A DNA stretch of 63,264 nucleotides, from positions 1 through 63,264 of IMG/VR virus record IMGVR_UViG_3300027763_000002. One strand, given 5' to 3'. Under the pieces are notes generated by a model. That model was given only the letters and a program-made list of their open reading frames with translations, was not told the DNA's origin and ran no database searches. The position numbers and the translations under genes were made by a program. This DNA is from a virus. Shown here one piece after another: positions 39,969-47,880 of the stretch. Positions within the stretch are counted from its first letter, which is position 1. Each line of letters starts with the position of its first letter.

Positions 39969-41350
39969 GGGTTGTTAGCGATAACCTGCTTATAAAGATC
40001 GATTATCTGCTGGTGGTTCATCACGTTCGTCTGGAGCATCTTGTAGAGTCGTGTCTCTACGTCGCTACCCGTAATGTTATAAATGGTCATGTTGTTCTGC
40101 TGCCCCGGCCTGTCGATGCGGGCATTGGCTTGCAGGTAGGTCTCCACGCTCGAGATAGGCGCGTACCAGATGATGGTGTTTGCTGCCGTAAGGGTGAGAC
40201 CGTGAGAGGCCGCTTGGGGCTGGATGATCAGCACGTGCGGTTCAGGCTTGGTTTGGAAGTCCTGCACGATCTGCGACCGCTTGTTCATCGGTACGCTGCC
40301 GTTAATGACGGAGCAGCTGATGTTGTTTTTCTCTAGCAGGTTCTGAAGTAGCTCTATGGTGTGGGTGAAGGGCACGAAGATCAGGACCTTGTGCGACGAC
40401 TCCTCCACGACCTCCAGCACGACGTTGAGGCGGTTGCTCACATCGAACTCAAGCACCTCCCCAGCATCCGTGTAGACTGCGCCTGAGGCAATCTGGAGCA
40501 GCTTGCTCATCTTTACGGCTGCGTTGACAGAGGTAACCGACTCGTCACCGGCTGAGAACAGCATCTCACTGCGCAAGAGTTTGTAGTAGGCCCGCTGCAT
40601 GGGGGTCATGGGTGCCTCACGCTCGACGTAGGTCACCGGGGGCAGGTCGATACAGTCCTTCTTCTCGAACCGGATGGCGGGCTGGAGCACACTGTGGACG
40701 ACGCTCTTGGCGGTCGGCTTAGGCATCCAGCGAAACTGGCTCGCCTTATACATCACCATGTCACGGTATGAACCGTAGTACTTGGGGGTGTTGGCGGGGT
40801 TGATGATCTTGGCTAGGCCATAGGCATCGAGGGGTGATTGTGCTGCTGGCGTACCCGTAAGCATCCAGATGCGAGGGACGTTCGCGGATATATCTTTGAA
40901 GGTCTTCCACCGCTTAGTGCCGGGGTTCTTATAGGCGTTCGCCTCGTCCACCACGATCAGGTCAAAGCCACCGTCGATCAGGTCTTGCTTGAGGATGTTT
41001 GCACCGTCGAAGTTAACGATTACGAACTCGGCCCCGGACTGGACGATCTTCTTTCTGCCTTCTGCCGTAGAGCTATAGGCTACGGAGCAGCTGCGGTGCA
41101 TGGCGAACTTGAACAGGTCCTGTTGCCACGCGGCCTTCATGATGGACAGTGGGCAGAGCACAAGCACTCGCTTCACCAGCCCCTGCTTCATGAGGTAGTC
41201 GGCAGCCCAGATGACGGATGCGGTCTTACCCGTACCTTGCTCGTTGAAGCAAAAGGCCTTGGGATTGTTGACGAGGAAGTCTGCTGTAACTTTCTGGTGG
41301 GCGTACGGGGTCAGCTTCCCCGTCCAGTGGTAGTTGCTCAGTATGGACAT
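39965..41350 (-). CDS. SNF2-family DNA helicase
   Basis: 461 residues. Motif I NEQGTGKT (36-43), motif II DEAN (135-138), motif III LTGTPA (164-169), and motif VI QANARIDRPGQ near 410 are all present, so both RecA-like lobes are intact. Small phage SNF2 helicases are usually linked to replication or recombination. Here it lies between an HNH nuclease and the candidate SSB operon. Confidence 0.9.
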   Translation of the reverse strand: MSILSNYHWTGKLTPYAHQKVTADFLVNNPKAFCFNEQGTGKTASVIWAADYLMKQGLVKRVLVLCPLSIMKAAWQQDLFKFAMHRSCSVAYSSTAEGRKKIVQSGAEFVIVNFDGANILKQDLIDGGFDLIVVDEANAYKNPGTKRWKTFKDISANVPRIWMLTGTPAAQSPLDAYGLAKIINPANTPKYYGSYRDMVMYKASQFRWMPKPTAKSVVHSVLQPAIRFEKKDCIDLPPVTYVEREAPMTPMQRAYYKLLRSEMLFSAGDESVTSVNAAVKMSKLLQIASGAVYTDAGEVLEFDVSNRLNVVLEVVEESSHKVLIFVPFTHTIELLQNLLEKNNISCSVINGSVPMNKRSQIVQDFQTKPEPHVLIIQPQAASHGLTLTAANTIIWYAPISSVETYLQANARIDRPGQQNNMTIYNITGSDVETRLYKMLQTNVMNHQQIIDLYKQVIANNP

Positions 41351-41354
41351 GGGC

Positions 41355-41624
41355 TCACTTCATTGATCTGTCGGGGTTCCGTGCGAACGAACGGTTCTTG
41401 TGGACACTGACCGCACGTAGGTTTGATAGCTTGTTGGAGCCGCCCTTGGAGAGGGCTTTCTTATGGTCGACGTCCTTGCCGTCACCCTTGTGAACTACGC
41501 CCTTCTTAGCCAGCTTGGCACGGGCAGCGTTGCGCTCATCGCGCTTCTTAATCTGCTCGGGCTTGCTGTGATATTGCTCATACTCTTTTTTGTATGGGCG
41601 GGGCTTGTTCACATAGGGCATCAT
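41355..41624 (-). CDS. Small HNH endonuclease, 89 aa
   Basis: Basic N-terminus, then the HNH core DVDHKKALSKGGSNKLSNLR and VSVHKNRSF: D-H, N and H are in the expected order. There are two adjacent ATGs (41624 and 41621) with AGGAGACG in front. It partly overlaps the upstream Cas4-like gene, so it may act with it in DNA processing rather than as a mobile element. Confidence 0.8.
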   Translation of the reverse strand: MMPYVNKPRPYKKEYEQYHSKPEQIKKRDERNAARAKLAKKGVVHKGDGKDVDHKKALSKGGSNKLSNLRAVSVHKNRSFARNPDRSMK

Positions 41625-42295
41625 CGTCTCCTAGGGACATAATGGTGCTCGCACGATACCACGGGACACCACCCGCATAAAGCTGAAGAGTTGGCGTTCC
41701 ACACACCGCTCTCGATGGCCTTCTCTAGCCGGTCCAGCGAGGTGTCGAAGGTGCGTAGGTAGGTATTGTGCTTCTCGATCTCGTGCTTCTTGGGGAGGAA
41801 GTCCCCACTAACAACGTAGGCCAAAGCCGACTTGATCTCGGTCAGCTTGGGGAAGTGCAAAAATAGGGCAGCGGCAATCATATCCAGCTGGGTCAGGTCT
41901 GCGTAGCGAGCGCTCTTGCCAGTCTTATAGTCAATGGACCTCGCCTTGGTACCGTTGATGATCACCAAGTCTGCGATGCCGCGCCACCAGACGTCTTTGT
42001 CGAAGAACCCGCAAGGTGCATACCCATCTTCTGTTAGCTTGATGCCAAGCCTAAGCTCCGTGTGCTTCTCACCGGGGATAGCCGCGAGGCTGTCGAGGAG
42101 CCCCTGCATGTAGGTGAACTTGGCGGGCACGGGGGCACCGCTCTTGATGAACTCTTCGGCAGCACTGTGCGCCTCATGCCCATAGCTCGCCTCAGGGCCA
42201 ACTTCATCCTTGACGTCCTTGACCACCTTAAGATGGAAGTACTTCTTTGGACACTGGTCAAAGGTCTTGATACTGCTGTAGGACCATGTAGTCAC
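41621..42295 (-). CDS. PD-(D/E)XK exonuclease, RecB/Cas4-like, with Fe-S type cysteines
   Basis: 224 residues from GTG 42295. SYSSIKTFDQCPKKYF is the typical N-terminus of this group. Catalytic residues fit: H40, D109 (GIADLVI), D122 and K124 (SIDYKTGKS), then a QLDMIAAA helix. C15 with C207, C210 and C215 matches the one-plus-three cysteine pattern of 4Fe-4S Cas4/AddB nucleases. Likely recombination or end-processing nuclease. Confidence 0.85.
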   Translation of the reverse strand: MTTWSYSSIKTFDQCPKKYFHLKVVKDVKDEVGPEASYGHEAHSAAEEFIKSGAPVPAKFTYMQGLLDSLAAIPGEKHTELRLGIKLTEDGYAPCGFFDKDVWWRGIADLVIINGTKARSIDYKTGKSARYADLTQLDMIAAALFLHFPKLTEIKSALAYVVSGDFLPKKHEIEKHNTYLRTFDTSLDRLEKAIESGVWNANSSALCGWCPVVSCEHHYVPRRR

Positions 42296-42543
42296 GGCGT
42301 AACCTCTCGTTTTCGTTTAGCTATTTCGTCGCGAAGGTACCACACCGCTTTCTCGAGGTCTTCTATAGAGTCGTGTTTAAGGTCACAGCGCCAGATATAT
42401 TTGGTGGCGTTCCCAAGGTTAAACCCCATGTGCCGAGTAACATCGATGTGCTCGATAGGCTTCCCACAGTGGGAACAGCATGCCTTACTCGACGTATAGT
42501 GCAGCGGGTGGTTTACGGGGTCGTTAGGTTCTTGGGTAGACAT
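42292..42543 (-). CDS. DUF3310 protein (T7 gp1.7-like)
   Basis: 83 residues: DPVNHPLHY at 8-16, GNATKYIWRCDLKHDSIEDL and a KAVWYLRDE helix are the family signature. T7 gp1.7, a member, is a nucleotide kinase. A CCSHCGKP insert (about 22-28) is an oddity that may bind zinc. Its stop overlaps the next gene's GTG. Confidence 0.85.
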   Translation of the reverse strand: MSTQEPNDPVNHPLHYTSSKACCSHCGKPIEHIDVTRHMGFNLGNATKYIWRCDLKHDSIEDLEKAVWYLRDEIAKRKREVTP

Positions 42544-42547
42544 AGAG

Positions 42548-43108
42548 CTACCTTCCTAGGAGTTTGTTGAAAGCGGTACCCCATGTGGTACCCGTGCCGC
42601 CGTTTGTGATAGTGCCGCTGGTAGGGGGAGCTTGGATGTAGAGGCTTGGATCGTTGTAGAGTTGCTGGCTCTGAGCCGAGCCCCCAAGCTGGCTTTGCAT
42701 AAGGGCGCTCTGCTGAGCCCCTTGAAGTGAGTTCTGCATGTTGCGGCTCTGAGCCAGATAGGCGTCATGGTCCAGCTTGGTCCACGTGTAGCCGTCCCGT
42801 GTGGCTGCTAGTACTTGGCCAGCGGTAAGACCTTGTGCGTACAGCTTGGAGGCGCGGTACTTCTCGTCTTCAGCCTCCTTCGGCTCGTTGGACTTCAGGA
42901 TGGTCTGCATGAGGTTCTGGTGATAGCGACCTAGGAGTATTTCGCGCTCTGCTGCACGGACTGCCGCCAGCTCCTCGTCGGTGAGGAAGGTCTTCACCCT
43001 GTCGATCTCCTCGCTCTCATATTCTGGATGGTACTCATCAGGGTTTGACTTCATGCGGGCCAGCAGCAGCCGCACATAGGGGTGGAATTCTTCGGGCTCG
43101 TCGCTCAC
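42548..43108 (-). CDS. Hypothetical protein, 186 aa
   Basis: GTG start overlapping the upstream stop. Acidic N-terminus, charged helices (TDEELAAVRAAEREILLGRY), then a Gln/Ser/Gly-rich tail ending FNKLLGR. The tail looks more like a virion linker than an enzyme. Function unknown. Confidence 0.6.
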   Translation of the reverse strand: MSDEPEEFHPYVRLLLARMKSNPDEYHPEYESEEIDRVKTFLTDEELAAVRAAEREILLGRYHQNLMQTILKSNEPKEAEDEKYRASKLYAQGLTAGQVLAATRDGYTWTKLDHDAYLAQSRNMQNSLQGAQQSALMQSQLGGSAQSQQLYNDPSLYIQAPPTSGTITNGGTGTTWGTAFNKLLGR

Positions 43109-43635
43109 TTAAATGCTCCTTCAATAGTCTGTAGCTCGCGGCTTTCGAGCCAATCGATAAGCTGCCAACCTGTGATAAACGTATTTAATTTTTCCGTTCG
43201 AGGGCTGGGTATTAAAATTGTTGCAATATTACCCGCCACAATCTCACGTTTTATTACCGTTACTGATATCCCGAGAGCATCAGCTGCATTGTTAGGTGTA
43301 TAGAGAAGTGCAAAATGCAGCGTTCGGTGGGTTAGCTTTGTACGCGCCTGTTCGGCATGAAGTTCTGTCACTCTAACTAGTTTTGAGGTTTTCTCAGGCT
43401 TGCGTAGCCTGATGTTATAAAGGGGGTTCTCCTCTCGCACTGCTTTGGCTTCTGCCGCCATCGCATCTTTACGGGTGGGTAGATAATTAATGGTTATGTT
43501 AGCAATTTCTTTCGTCCATCCTGATAACGCGGCATGCTCTTTGGTACGGAGAAGAGGGCGAAAGCTAATACCTACGTAGAGCAATTCCCCCTGAGCATTG
43601 AAGTGTCGGTATAAGGCGCACTGTTCTTCGCTCAC
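43105..43635 (-). CDS. GIY-YIG nuclease with C-terminal HTH
   Basis: 176 residues from GTG 43635. The GIY-YIG core is visible: ALYRHFNAQGELLYVGIS, R/K-EH near 30-34, an AE pair near 62 and PLYN at 71-74. A C-terminal region (NNAADALGISVTVIKREIV) looks like a DNA-binding HTH. The gene is visibly more AT-rich than its neighbours, suggesting recent acquisition. It could be a free-standing homing endonuclease. Confidence 0.8.
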   Translation of the reverse strand: MSEEQCALYRHFNAQGELLYVGISFRPLLRTKEHAALSGWTKEIANITINYLPTRKDAMAAEAKAVREENPLYNIRLRKPEKTSKLVRVTELHAEQARTKLTHRTLHFALLYTPNNAADALGISVTVIKREIVAGNIATILIPSPRTEKLNTFITGWQLIDWLESRELQTIEGAFK

Positions 43636-43898
43636 GGGTTGGGTCCTTTATAAATGAGAGGGAAGAATTTTTGCATGAAAGCTCTGCCTTCCGCTCTTTG
43701 GATATCGAGCCGCCCTAACTCACGGCCTCGTTTGATGCCTTCACGGATAAAGGCGGTATAGCACTCAGGGGTATCGCCCTTCACACCAATCGGCCAATCC
43801 ATCGCCTCATACAAGCGGTCGGCCTCTGCCTCATCAGGATCGACCGGCGGTGGCGTCCAGCCCTGCGCGATGAGGGCTTCGCGTTCTTCTTCGGTCAT
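43632..43898 (-). CDS. Hypothetical protein, 88 aa
   Basis: Acidic, Pro-containing start (MTEEEREALIAQGWTPPPVD), then AMDWPIGVKGDTPE and a basic helix. Not recognised. It begins by ATGA overlap with gene 43895 and its stop overlaps the GIY-YIG start. Confidence 0.65.
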   Translation of the reverse strand: MTEEEREALIAQGWTPPPVDPDEAEADRLYEAMDWPIGVKGDTPECYTAFIREGIKRGRELGRLDIQRAEGRAFMQKFFPLIYKGPNP

Positions 43899-44074
43899 AG
43901 GTTGGGTCCTTTGTGGGTGAGAATTTTCAAAGCAAAGTCTTTGGGACGGGCTGCACCTAGGAAAATCTCCTGAAGCCCGTTACGCAGCCGCTTGATCTCG
44001 GCGTCCCGTGCAGCGAGGGCCACCTTGAGGGCATCATACTCATCTTGCGTGATGGTACTATGATGTTGGGTCAT
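43895..44074 (-). CDS. Hypothetical small coiled-coil protein, 59 aa
   Basis: ATG at 44074 overlaps the preceding stop and its TGA overlaps the next ATG (both ATGA). Sequence MTQHHSTITQDEYDALKVAL is followed by a charged helix. Both ends fit the operon exactly, which supports it although it is short. The C-terminal THKGPNL resembles the end of gene 43632 (IYKGPNP). Confidence 0.65.
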   Translation of the reverse strand: MTQHHSTITQDEYDALKVALAARDAEIKRLRNGLQEIFLGAARPKDFALKILTHKGPNL

Positions 44075-44256
44075 TCTTCTCCATCCTCCCAGCCATCTAC
44101 AATTCTCTGTAGTGTCTCGCGCACCACCTCTCTCGAGCGTGGGTCATCCTCTACGCCTTTGACCCACATCTCAATCCGGTCATCCCAATAGTGTGTGATG
44201 ATGAGCTCGTAGGTGACAGGTTGGCGGTGGTCAGCGAGGTTAATGACGTCACTCAT
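44071..44256 (-). CDS. Hypothetical protein, 61 aa
   Basis: Start ATG 44256 overlaps the DNA polymerase stop (TGATG). Sequence MSDVINLADHRQPVTYELII, acidic end (DGWEDGEE). Small alpha/beta protein of unknown role, coupled to polymerase translation. Confidence 0.65.
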   Translation of the reverse strand: MSDVINLADHRQPVTYELIITHYWDDRIEMWVKGVEDDPRSREVVRETLQRIVDGWEDGEE

Positions 44257-46937
44257 CAGCACTCTCCATAGCTGAAGCCGTTCCCTGCCTCACAGGCTAG
44301 GGGTAGCTCTGGTGCCCACGTGGGGCGGGTTTGCATGCACTGCTCGACATAGGCCTGAGCCTCGTCGATCTCCTCTTGGGGTGCGATGATGGCGATGGCG
44401 TCGTGGACGGTCATGACGGGGCGGTAGCGCTTAGCGACCAAGAGCATCTGCTCCCCGATGACGATGCGGGCGAGAGCCTGACAGACGTTCTCGATGACCT
44501 TGCCTCCGTATATCCGGTTAGGGATAACGGTACGGCCCTTGAGTGTGTCGTAGACGAACTGCGGCCTATCCCCCTCTTCGAGCTCGACCCAGCGTAGGCC
44601 GGGGTAGCGGACATAGAGATTGTTCGGCAGCCGGATGCCCATCATGTTAACCACCAGTGCCCCCGGTCTGCCAAGGTCGGTCGTGCGACCCCCAAGGATA
44701 GCCTCAAGGGCTTTCTTCCCGTCGTTCCAGAGCTCGGGTATCCGTGGGTAGGTCTCTCGGTAGGTGCTTATGATCCGCTCCGCCTCATCGAGCGTAATGT
44801 CCACGGAAGGCGTAGCGTTCTTCAGCGCCAGCTTGAACTTGGTCGGACCCATCCCATAGCCGCAGTTATGGACAATAATCGCCCCTGCATCGGTCGCAAC
44901 CGTGTATCTGTTCCTCGGCCCTGCGTAAGCGATATCGTAGGTCAGCGATTTCTGTCTGCATTGCTCGGGCGGTGCGTTTATTACGAGCATTTTCGCTACG
45001 TGTAGCAAAGCGGAGGTTACCCGGCTCATACCCTTTAGAGTTGTCCACCCTATCGAGGTCACGTTTGGCGTCTTCCCACCCGTCAAGGGAGATAAGGTAC
45101 TGGAGAAACGCCCCTCGGTCTGTGCGCCATGCGTCATGGACAAAGATACCCCTACCTCCGTAATCGGGATATGTTTTCGATTTAGGGTTATGACAGCGTC
45201 CGATACAGCTCGCGATACGGTTAAGAAGGCGTTGGCGATGTTCGAGGTCAGGAACGATAGCCTCGTACCCCCAATATTTCTTCCGTGTTGCAGACGACGC
45301 ACCTTTTGCGCATTCGTTGCATCTTGTGGTGCGCCCCGCTTTGAAATTGTACCGGTCCACAAGCCCTTCCCAGCTACAGGAGCAACGAACCACGGGGTGC
45401 CACCCAGAGGATCGACCTGTTGATTTGTGGTGCTGCTCCCAACGAACGACTTCCAACTCGCCCTGTCGATAGCCGACCGGAAAAGGGAAGGGTTTGTAAC
45501 TACCTCGGACCACTCCCGCCACCCATGTTCCGTTAGAATTTCGTGGTCCGGCGTGGCGGTTAGCCCCCGTGCCGTCAACACTTCCTTCTCCCCCTGCGGG
45601 ACTACTCCCTCGTGATTTACCCATTCTTCACCGTCCCATAACATATCCATAGCTTGTACTTCGACTATGCACTTCCAACCACTGTCGGTCAACACTTTTG
45701 TACCGGGACCAAAACAACCTAGTATAGTTGTTTTGCCTACGAACCGCTCGTCCTTCGTGATATCCTTGGGGTCCTTGCCGTAGATACTGCTGGCCATGAT
45801 CCGGTACACGTCTTCCTTGCGGTCGAACGCATCGACTAGATCATCCTGCTGCGCTAGCCATGCCAACGTACGGGCTTCGATCTGACTGCTGTCGCTGTCC
45901 ACCATCATGAACCCTTCGGGGGCCATCATGGCGCTCTTGAGTGGGGAGGAGCGTTGCAGGTTCTGGAGGTTAATCTTGTCGTCGCCGCCCCAGCGTCCCG
46001 TGTGCGCCGCATAGTAGCGTAGGGGTACGGGGAGTGAACCTCGCCCTGAGATGCCAATGAACCGCTCGGTGCGGGTCTCCTCGAGGGTGCTCTTCACGCC
46101 CAGCCGCGCAGCGACGATGGCTTGCACGGTGGGGTCGGGGTGGTCCAGCAGGGCGGTGAACTCTTCGTCGTTCTTCGCGAAAGCATAGGTCTGCTTCTGC
46201 GTAGTCGGGCTCACCTTCATAGGCGGGGTTACACCCAAGGAACCTAGCACAGAGGCTAGCTTTGGGTTGGACATCAGGTCCTCGATCTCCAGCGACATGC
46301 TATCCATGAGCTTCTGCTTACGGGCTAGCACGTTAGAGAGATGCTCCTCCAGCCGCTCGTGGTCCAGCTCCAACACAGGCTCGGTGAACATGCGGATGGT
46401 CAAGTCGATCAGCTTCAACTCCATGAGAGGGAAGCCCACGGCCAGCACATCGAACAGCTTACGGGTCAGCTCTGTGTCATTGCAGCAGTAGCGCCCATAG
46501 GCCGCGAGTTGGTCAGCCCCAAAGTCCCTGCGCCTCATGTTGAACGCTTGGACGACCTCGGTGCCCTTCTCGCCTAGGCCGAAGTGCTGAACCAGCTTGG
46601 CTAGGCTTACCCCTGTCATAGAACCTACAACAGCTCGCGCCATGGAAAGAGTATCTGCAATACGCTTGGGTCTTATGTCAAAATGCCAGTTCAAAATTGA
46701 CATATCGAAGACGGCATTGTGAGCAATGCAGAGGTGCTTATCCATCTCGAAGCTATCGAGGAAGGCTTTGGTCGCGAGCTTGGTCCCGCTGAACCAAACA
46801 GCATCCTCGTCGTTGACCTTCACACTCACCCCGATCACCTCGAACCGAGGATCGCGTATGTATTCTTCAGTAGTCATAGTTGAGAGGCTGTAATTGGTGC
46901 CGTAGAGCGTTTCAAAGTCGAGGGTGATGATGTTCAT
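44256..46937 (-). CDS. Family A DNA polymerase with 3'-5' exonuclease, interrupted by an intein
   Basis: 893 residues as translated, 609 after splicing. Exonuclease motifs: D7/E9 (LDFET), HNAVFD (D78) and Y150-CCND154. Polymerase motif A is DSDSSQIEAR from D347; motif B begins R398-FVG-K402-TTILG and is cut by the intein before C-GYG; motif C is VHD (H845, D846). The short length, no 5' nuclease, is usual for phage replicative PolA. Start overlaps the upstream stop (ATGA). Active enzyme requires intein removal because motif B forms the nucleotide-binding O-helix. Confidence 0.95.
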   Translation of the reverse strand: MNIITLDFETLYGTNYSLSTMTTEEYIRDPRFEVIGVSVKVNDEDAVWFSGTKLATKAFLDSFEMDKHLCIAHNAVFDMSILNWHFDIRPKRIADTLSMARAVVGSMTGVSLAKLVQHFGLGEKGTEVVQAFNMRRRDFGADQLAAYGRYCCNDTELTRKLFDVLAVGFPLMELKLIDLTIRMFTEPVLELDHERLEEHLSNVLARKQKLMDSMSLEIEDLMSNPKLASVLGSLGVTPPMKVSPTTQKQTYAFAKNDEEFTALLDHPDPTVQAIVAARLGVKSTLEETRTERFIGISGRGSLPVPLRYYAAHTGRWGGDDKINLQNLQRSSPLKSAMMAPEGFMMVDSDSSQIEARTLAWLAQQDDLVDAFDRKEDVYRIMASSIYGKDPKDITKDERFVGKTTILGCFGPGTKVLTDSGWKCIVEVQAMDMLWDGEEWVNHEGVVPQGEKEVLTARGLTATPDHEILTEHGWREWSEVVTNPSLFRSAIDRASWKSFVGSSTTNQQVDPLGGTPWFVAPVAGKGLWTGTISKRGAPQDATNAQKVRRLQHGRNIGGTRLSFLTSNIANAFLTVSRAVSDAVITLNRKHIPITEVGVSLSMTHGAQTEGRFSSTLSPLTGGKTPNVTSIGWTTLKGMSRVTSALLHVAKMLVINAPPEQCRQKSLTYDIAYAGPRNRYTVATDAGAIIVHNCGYGMGPTKFKLALKNATPSVDITLDEAERIISTYRETYPRIPELWNDGKKALEAILGGRTTDLGRPGALVVNMMGIRLPNNLYVRYPGLRWVELEEGDRPQFVYDTLKGRTVIPNRIYGGKVIENVCQALARIVIGEQMLLVAKRYRPVMTVHDAIAIIAPQEEIDEAQAYVEQCMQTRPTWAPELPLACEAGNGFSYGEC
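44865..45716 (-). other. Intein in DNA polymerase motif B, 284 residues
   Basis: Residues 408-691 of the precursor. Splice block A starts C1-FGPGTKVLTDSGW; block B is GLTATPDHEIL with T55 and H58; block F is YDIAYAGPRNRYTV; block G is IIVH283-N284 followed by extein Cys+1. All class 1 splicing residues are present, so it should splice. No LAGLIDADG or in-frame HNH motif lies between the blocks; instead the middle is the alternate-frame shadow of an HNH gene. Confidence 0.95.
44866..45624 (-). CDS. HNH homing endonuclease nested out of frame inside the intein
   Basis: 252 residues on the same strand as polA but in another frame. Zinc-type cysteines: C81/C83 and C102/C105. The nuclease core reads RLLNRIASCIGRCHNPKSKT, then DYGGRGI, then LDRVDN (190-195) and GNLRFATRSENARNK (202-216), a standard phage HNH signature. 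Its ATG lies 92 bases inside the intein and its TAA ends one base before the intein end. GGTGA precedes the ATG closely; a GTG at codon 35 is an alternative start. Predicted to cut intein-free polA alleles. Confidence 0.9.
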   Translation of the reverse strand: MGKSRGSSPAGGEGSVDGTGANRHAGPRNSNGTWVAGVVRGSYKPFPFPVGYRQGELEVVRWEQHHKSTGRSSGWHPVVRCSCSWEGLVDRYNFKAGRTTRCNECAKGASSATRKKYWGYEAIVPDLEHRQRLLNRIASCIGRCHNPKSKTYPDYGGRGIFVHDAWRTDRGAFLQYLISLDGWEDAKRDLDRVDNSKGYEPGNLRFATRSENARNKRTARAMQTEIADLRYRLRRAEEQIHGCDRCRGDYCP

Positions 46938-47179
46938 TTGTCTTCTGCTTCCATCTTGCGGGCTTTCATGAAGGCCTCGAGCTCGTCTCGGGCACGGACA
47001 AAATACGCCCTACCCCCGGCAGGATACTCAAGCGCGGAGTCGGTACTAAGGGAAGCATTTATCACCCTAGGCGGCTCGTTTAAATCGACAAGCCACCTAG
47101 GGAGCCCCGTAAAGGCCTCTTGCAGTATCTCTAGGTTTTTCATCACCATCTGCTTCGAGGTGAGGGGGATGTTGGCCAT
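46934..47179 (-). CDS. Hypothetical protein, 81 aa
   Basis: Starts MANIPLTSKQMVMKNLEIL; soluble, with a Pro-rich middle and a charged C-terminal helix. Its stop overlaps the polymerase ATG, so the two are co-translated. Not recognised. Confidence 0.65.
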   Translation of the reverse strand: MANIPLTSKQMVMKNLEILQEAFTGLPRWLVDLNEPPRVINASLSTDSALEYPAGGRAYFVRARDELEAFMKARKMEAEDK

Positions 47180-47181
47180 GG

Positions 47182-47880
47182 TTAGGAGGCGAGCTTCTTC
47201 TTGATGGCGTTCACCTTCTCCTCGACCAACTGAAGCGCCGCTTCGGCTTCCTCTGCATGGTGTCTGGCCTGATCTACCAGCTCGTTGAGCATGCGCACCT
47301 GCGCCTCTGTCTCGCTCTCAGGGTCACCCGCAGGGCCGTAGGCTAGCTCGCGTTCGATGGTCACCCACTCCTCAGCTACATTAGCGATAAGAGCTATTGC
47401 CCTATCGGAGTAGTCTGCGCGGTAGCATTGACCCTTTAGCTCATAAACGTCGTCAAGCAGCTTTCTGATCATACGAAGCTCGGCAGGGGTAGGATGCACG
47501 ATGGATGAAACCTCTGCCTCTACTGGCGTAGGCGTAACGACATCGCCCGTGGGCACTTCTTGGGTTTTTGCTTTGGGCTTGAAGAACATTGTAGGGACCT
47601 CTGTCTTGGGGGGTTTCATATAGGAATAGCGACGACCAAGGGTGACGGGCAGGCCTTGGCATTTGGTGCAGACATGCTGCTCGCCCTGCTCGTCGATGAT
47701 CCATTTACGCTTACGTAAATTTAGAGCCACGATGTGATCTGTAGCGCCGCTCTTAGTAGTATCGACGTAGCTCGTAGTCGTTAAGCACTTAGAGCATTGA
47801 GCTCTGCGATACATAGGTGTGAAGCCGAACTTGTCGGGCTTTCCCTTACGGAAAGGGAACATTGTGAGGTTGTTGCTCAT
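47182..47880 (-). CDS. Zinc-finger protein with C-terminal coiled coil, 232 aa
   Basis: ATG 47880 overlaps the VRR-NUC stop. CSKC (about 29-32) and CTKC (about 72-75) can form a zinc ribbon; a Pro/Thr-rich linker leads to helices ending in a charged coiled coil (QLVEEKVNAIKKKL). It could be a nucleic-acid-binding accessory to replication. No family recognised. Confidence 0.6.
   Translation of the reverse strand: MSNNLTMFPFRKGKPDKFGFTPMYRRAQCSKCLTTTSYVDTTKSGATDHIVALNLRKRKWIIDEQGEQHVCTKCQGLPVTLGRRYSYMKPPKTEVPTMFFKPKAKTQEVPTGDVVTPTPVEAEVSSIVHPTPAELRMIRKLLDDVYELKGQCYRADYSDRAIALIANVAEEWVTIERELAYGPAGDPESETEAQVRMLNELVDQARHHAEEAEAALQLVEEKVNAIKKKLAS

Noticed and set aside
45136-45423. Plus-strand frame opposite the nested HNH gene
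   Set aside because: No motif or ribosome site; the nested minus-strand HNH explains the conserved content.
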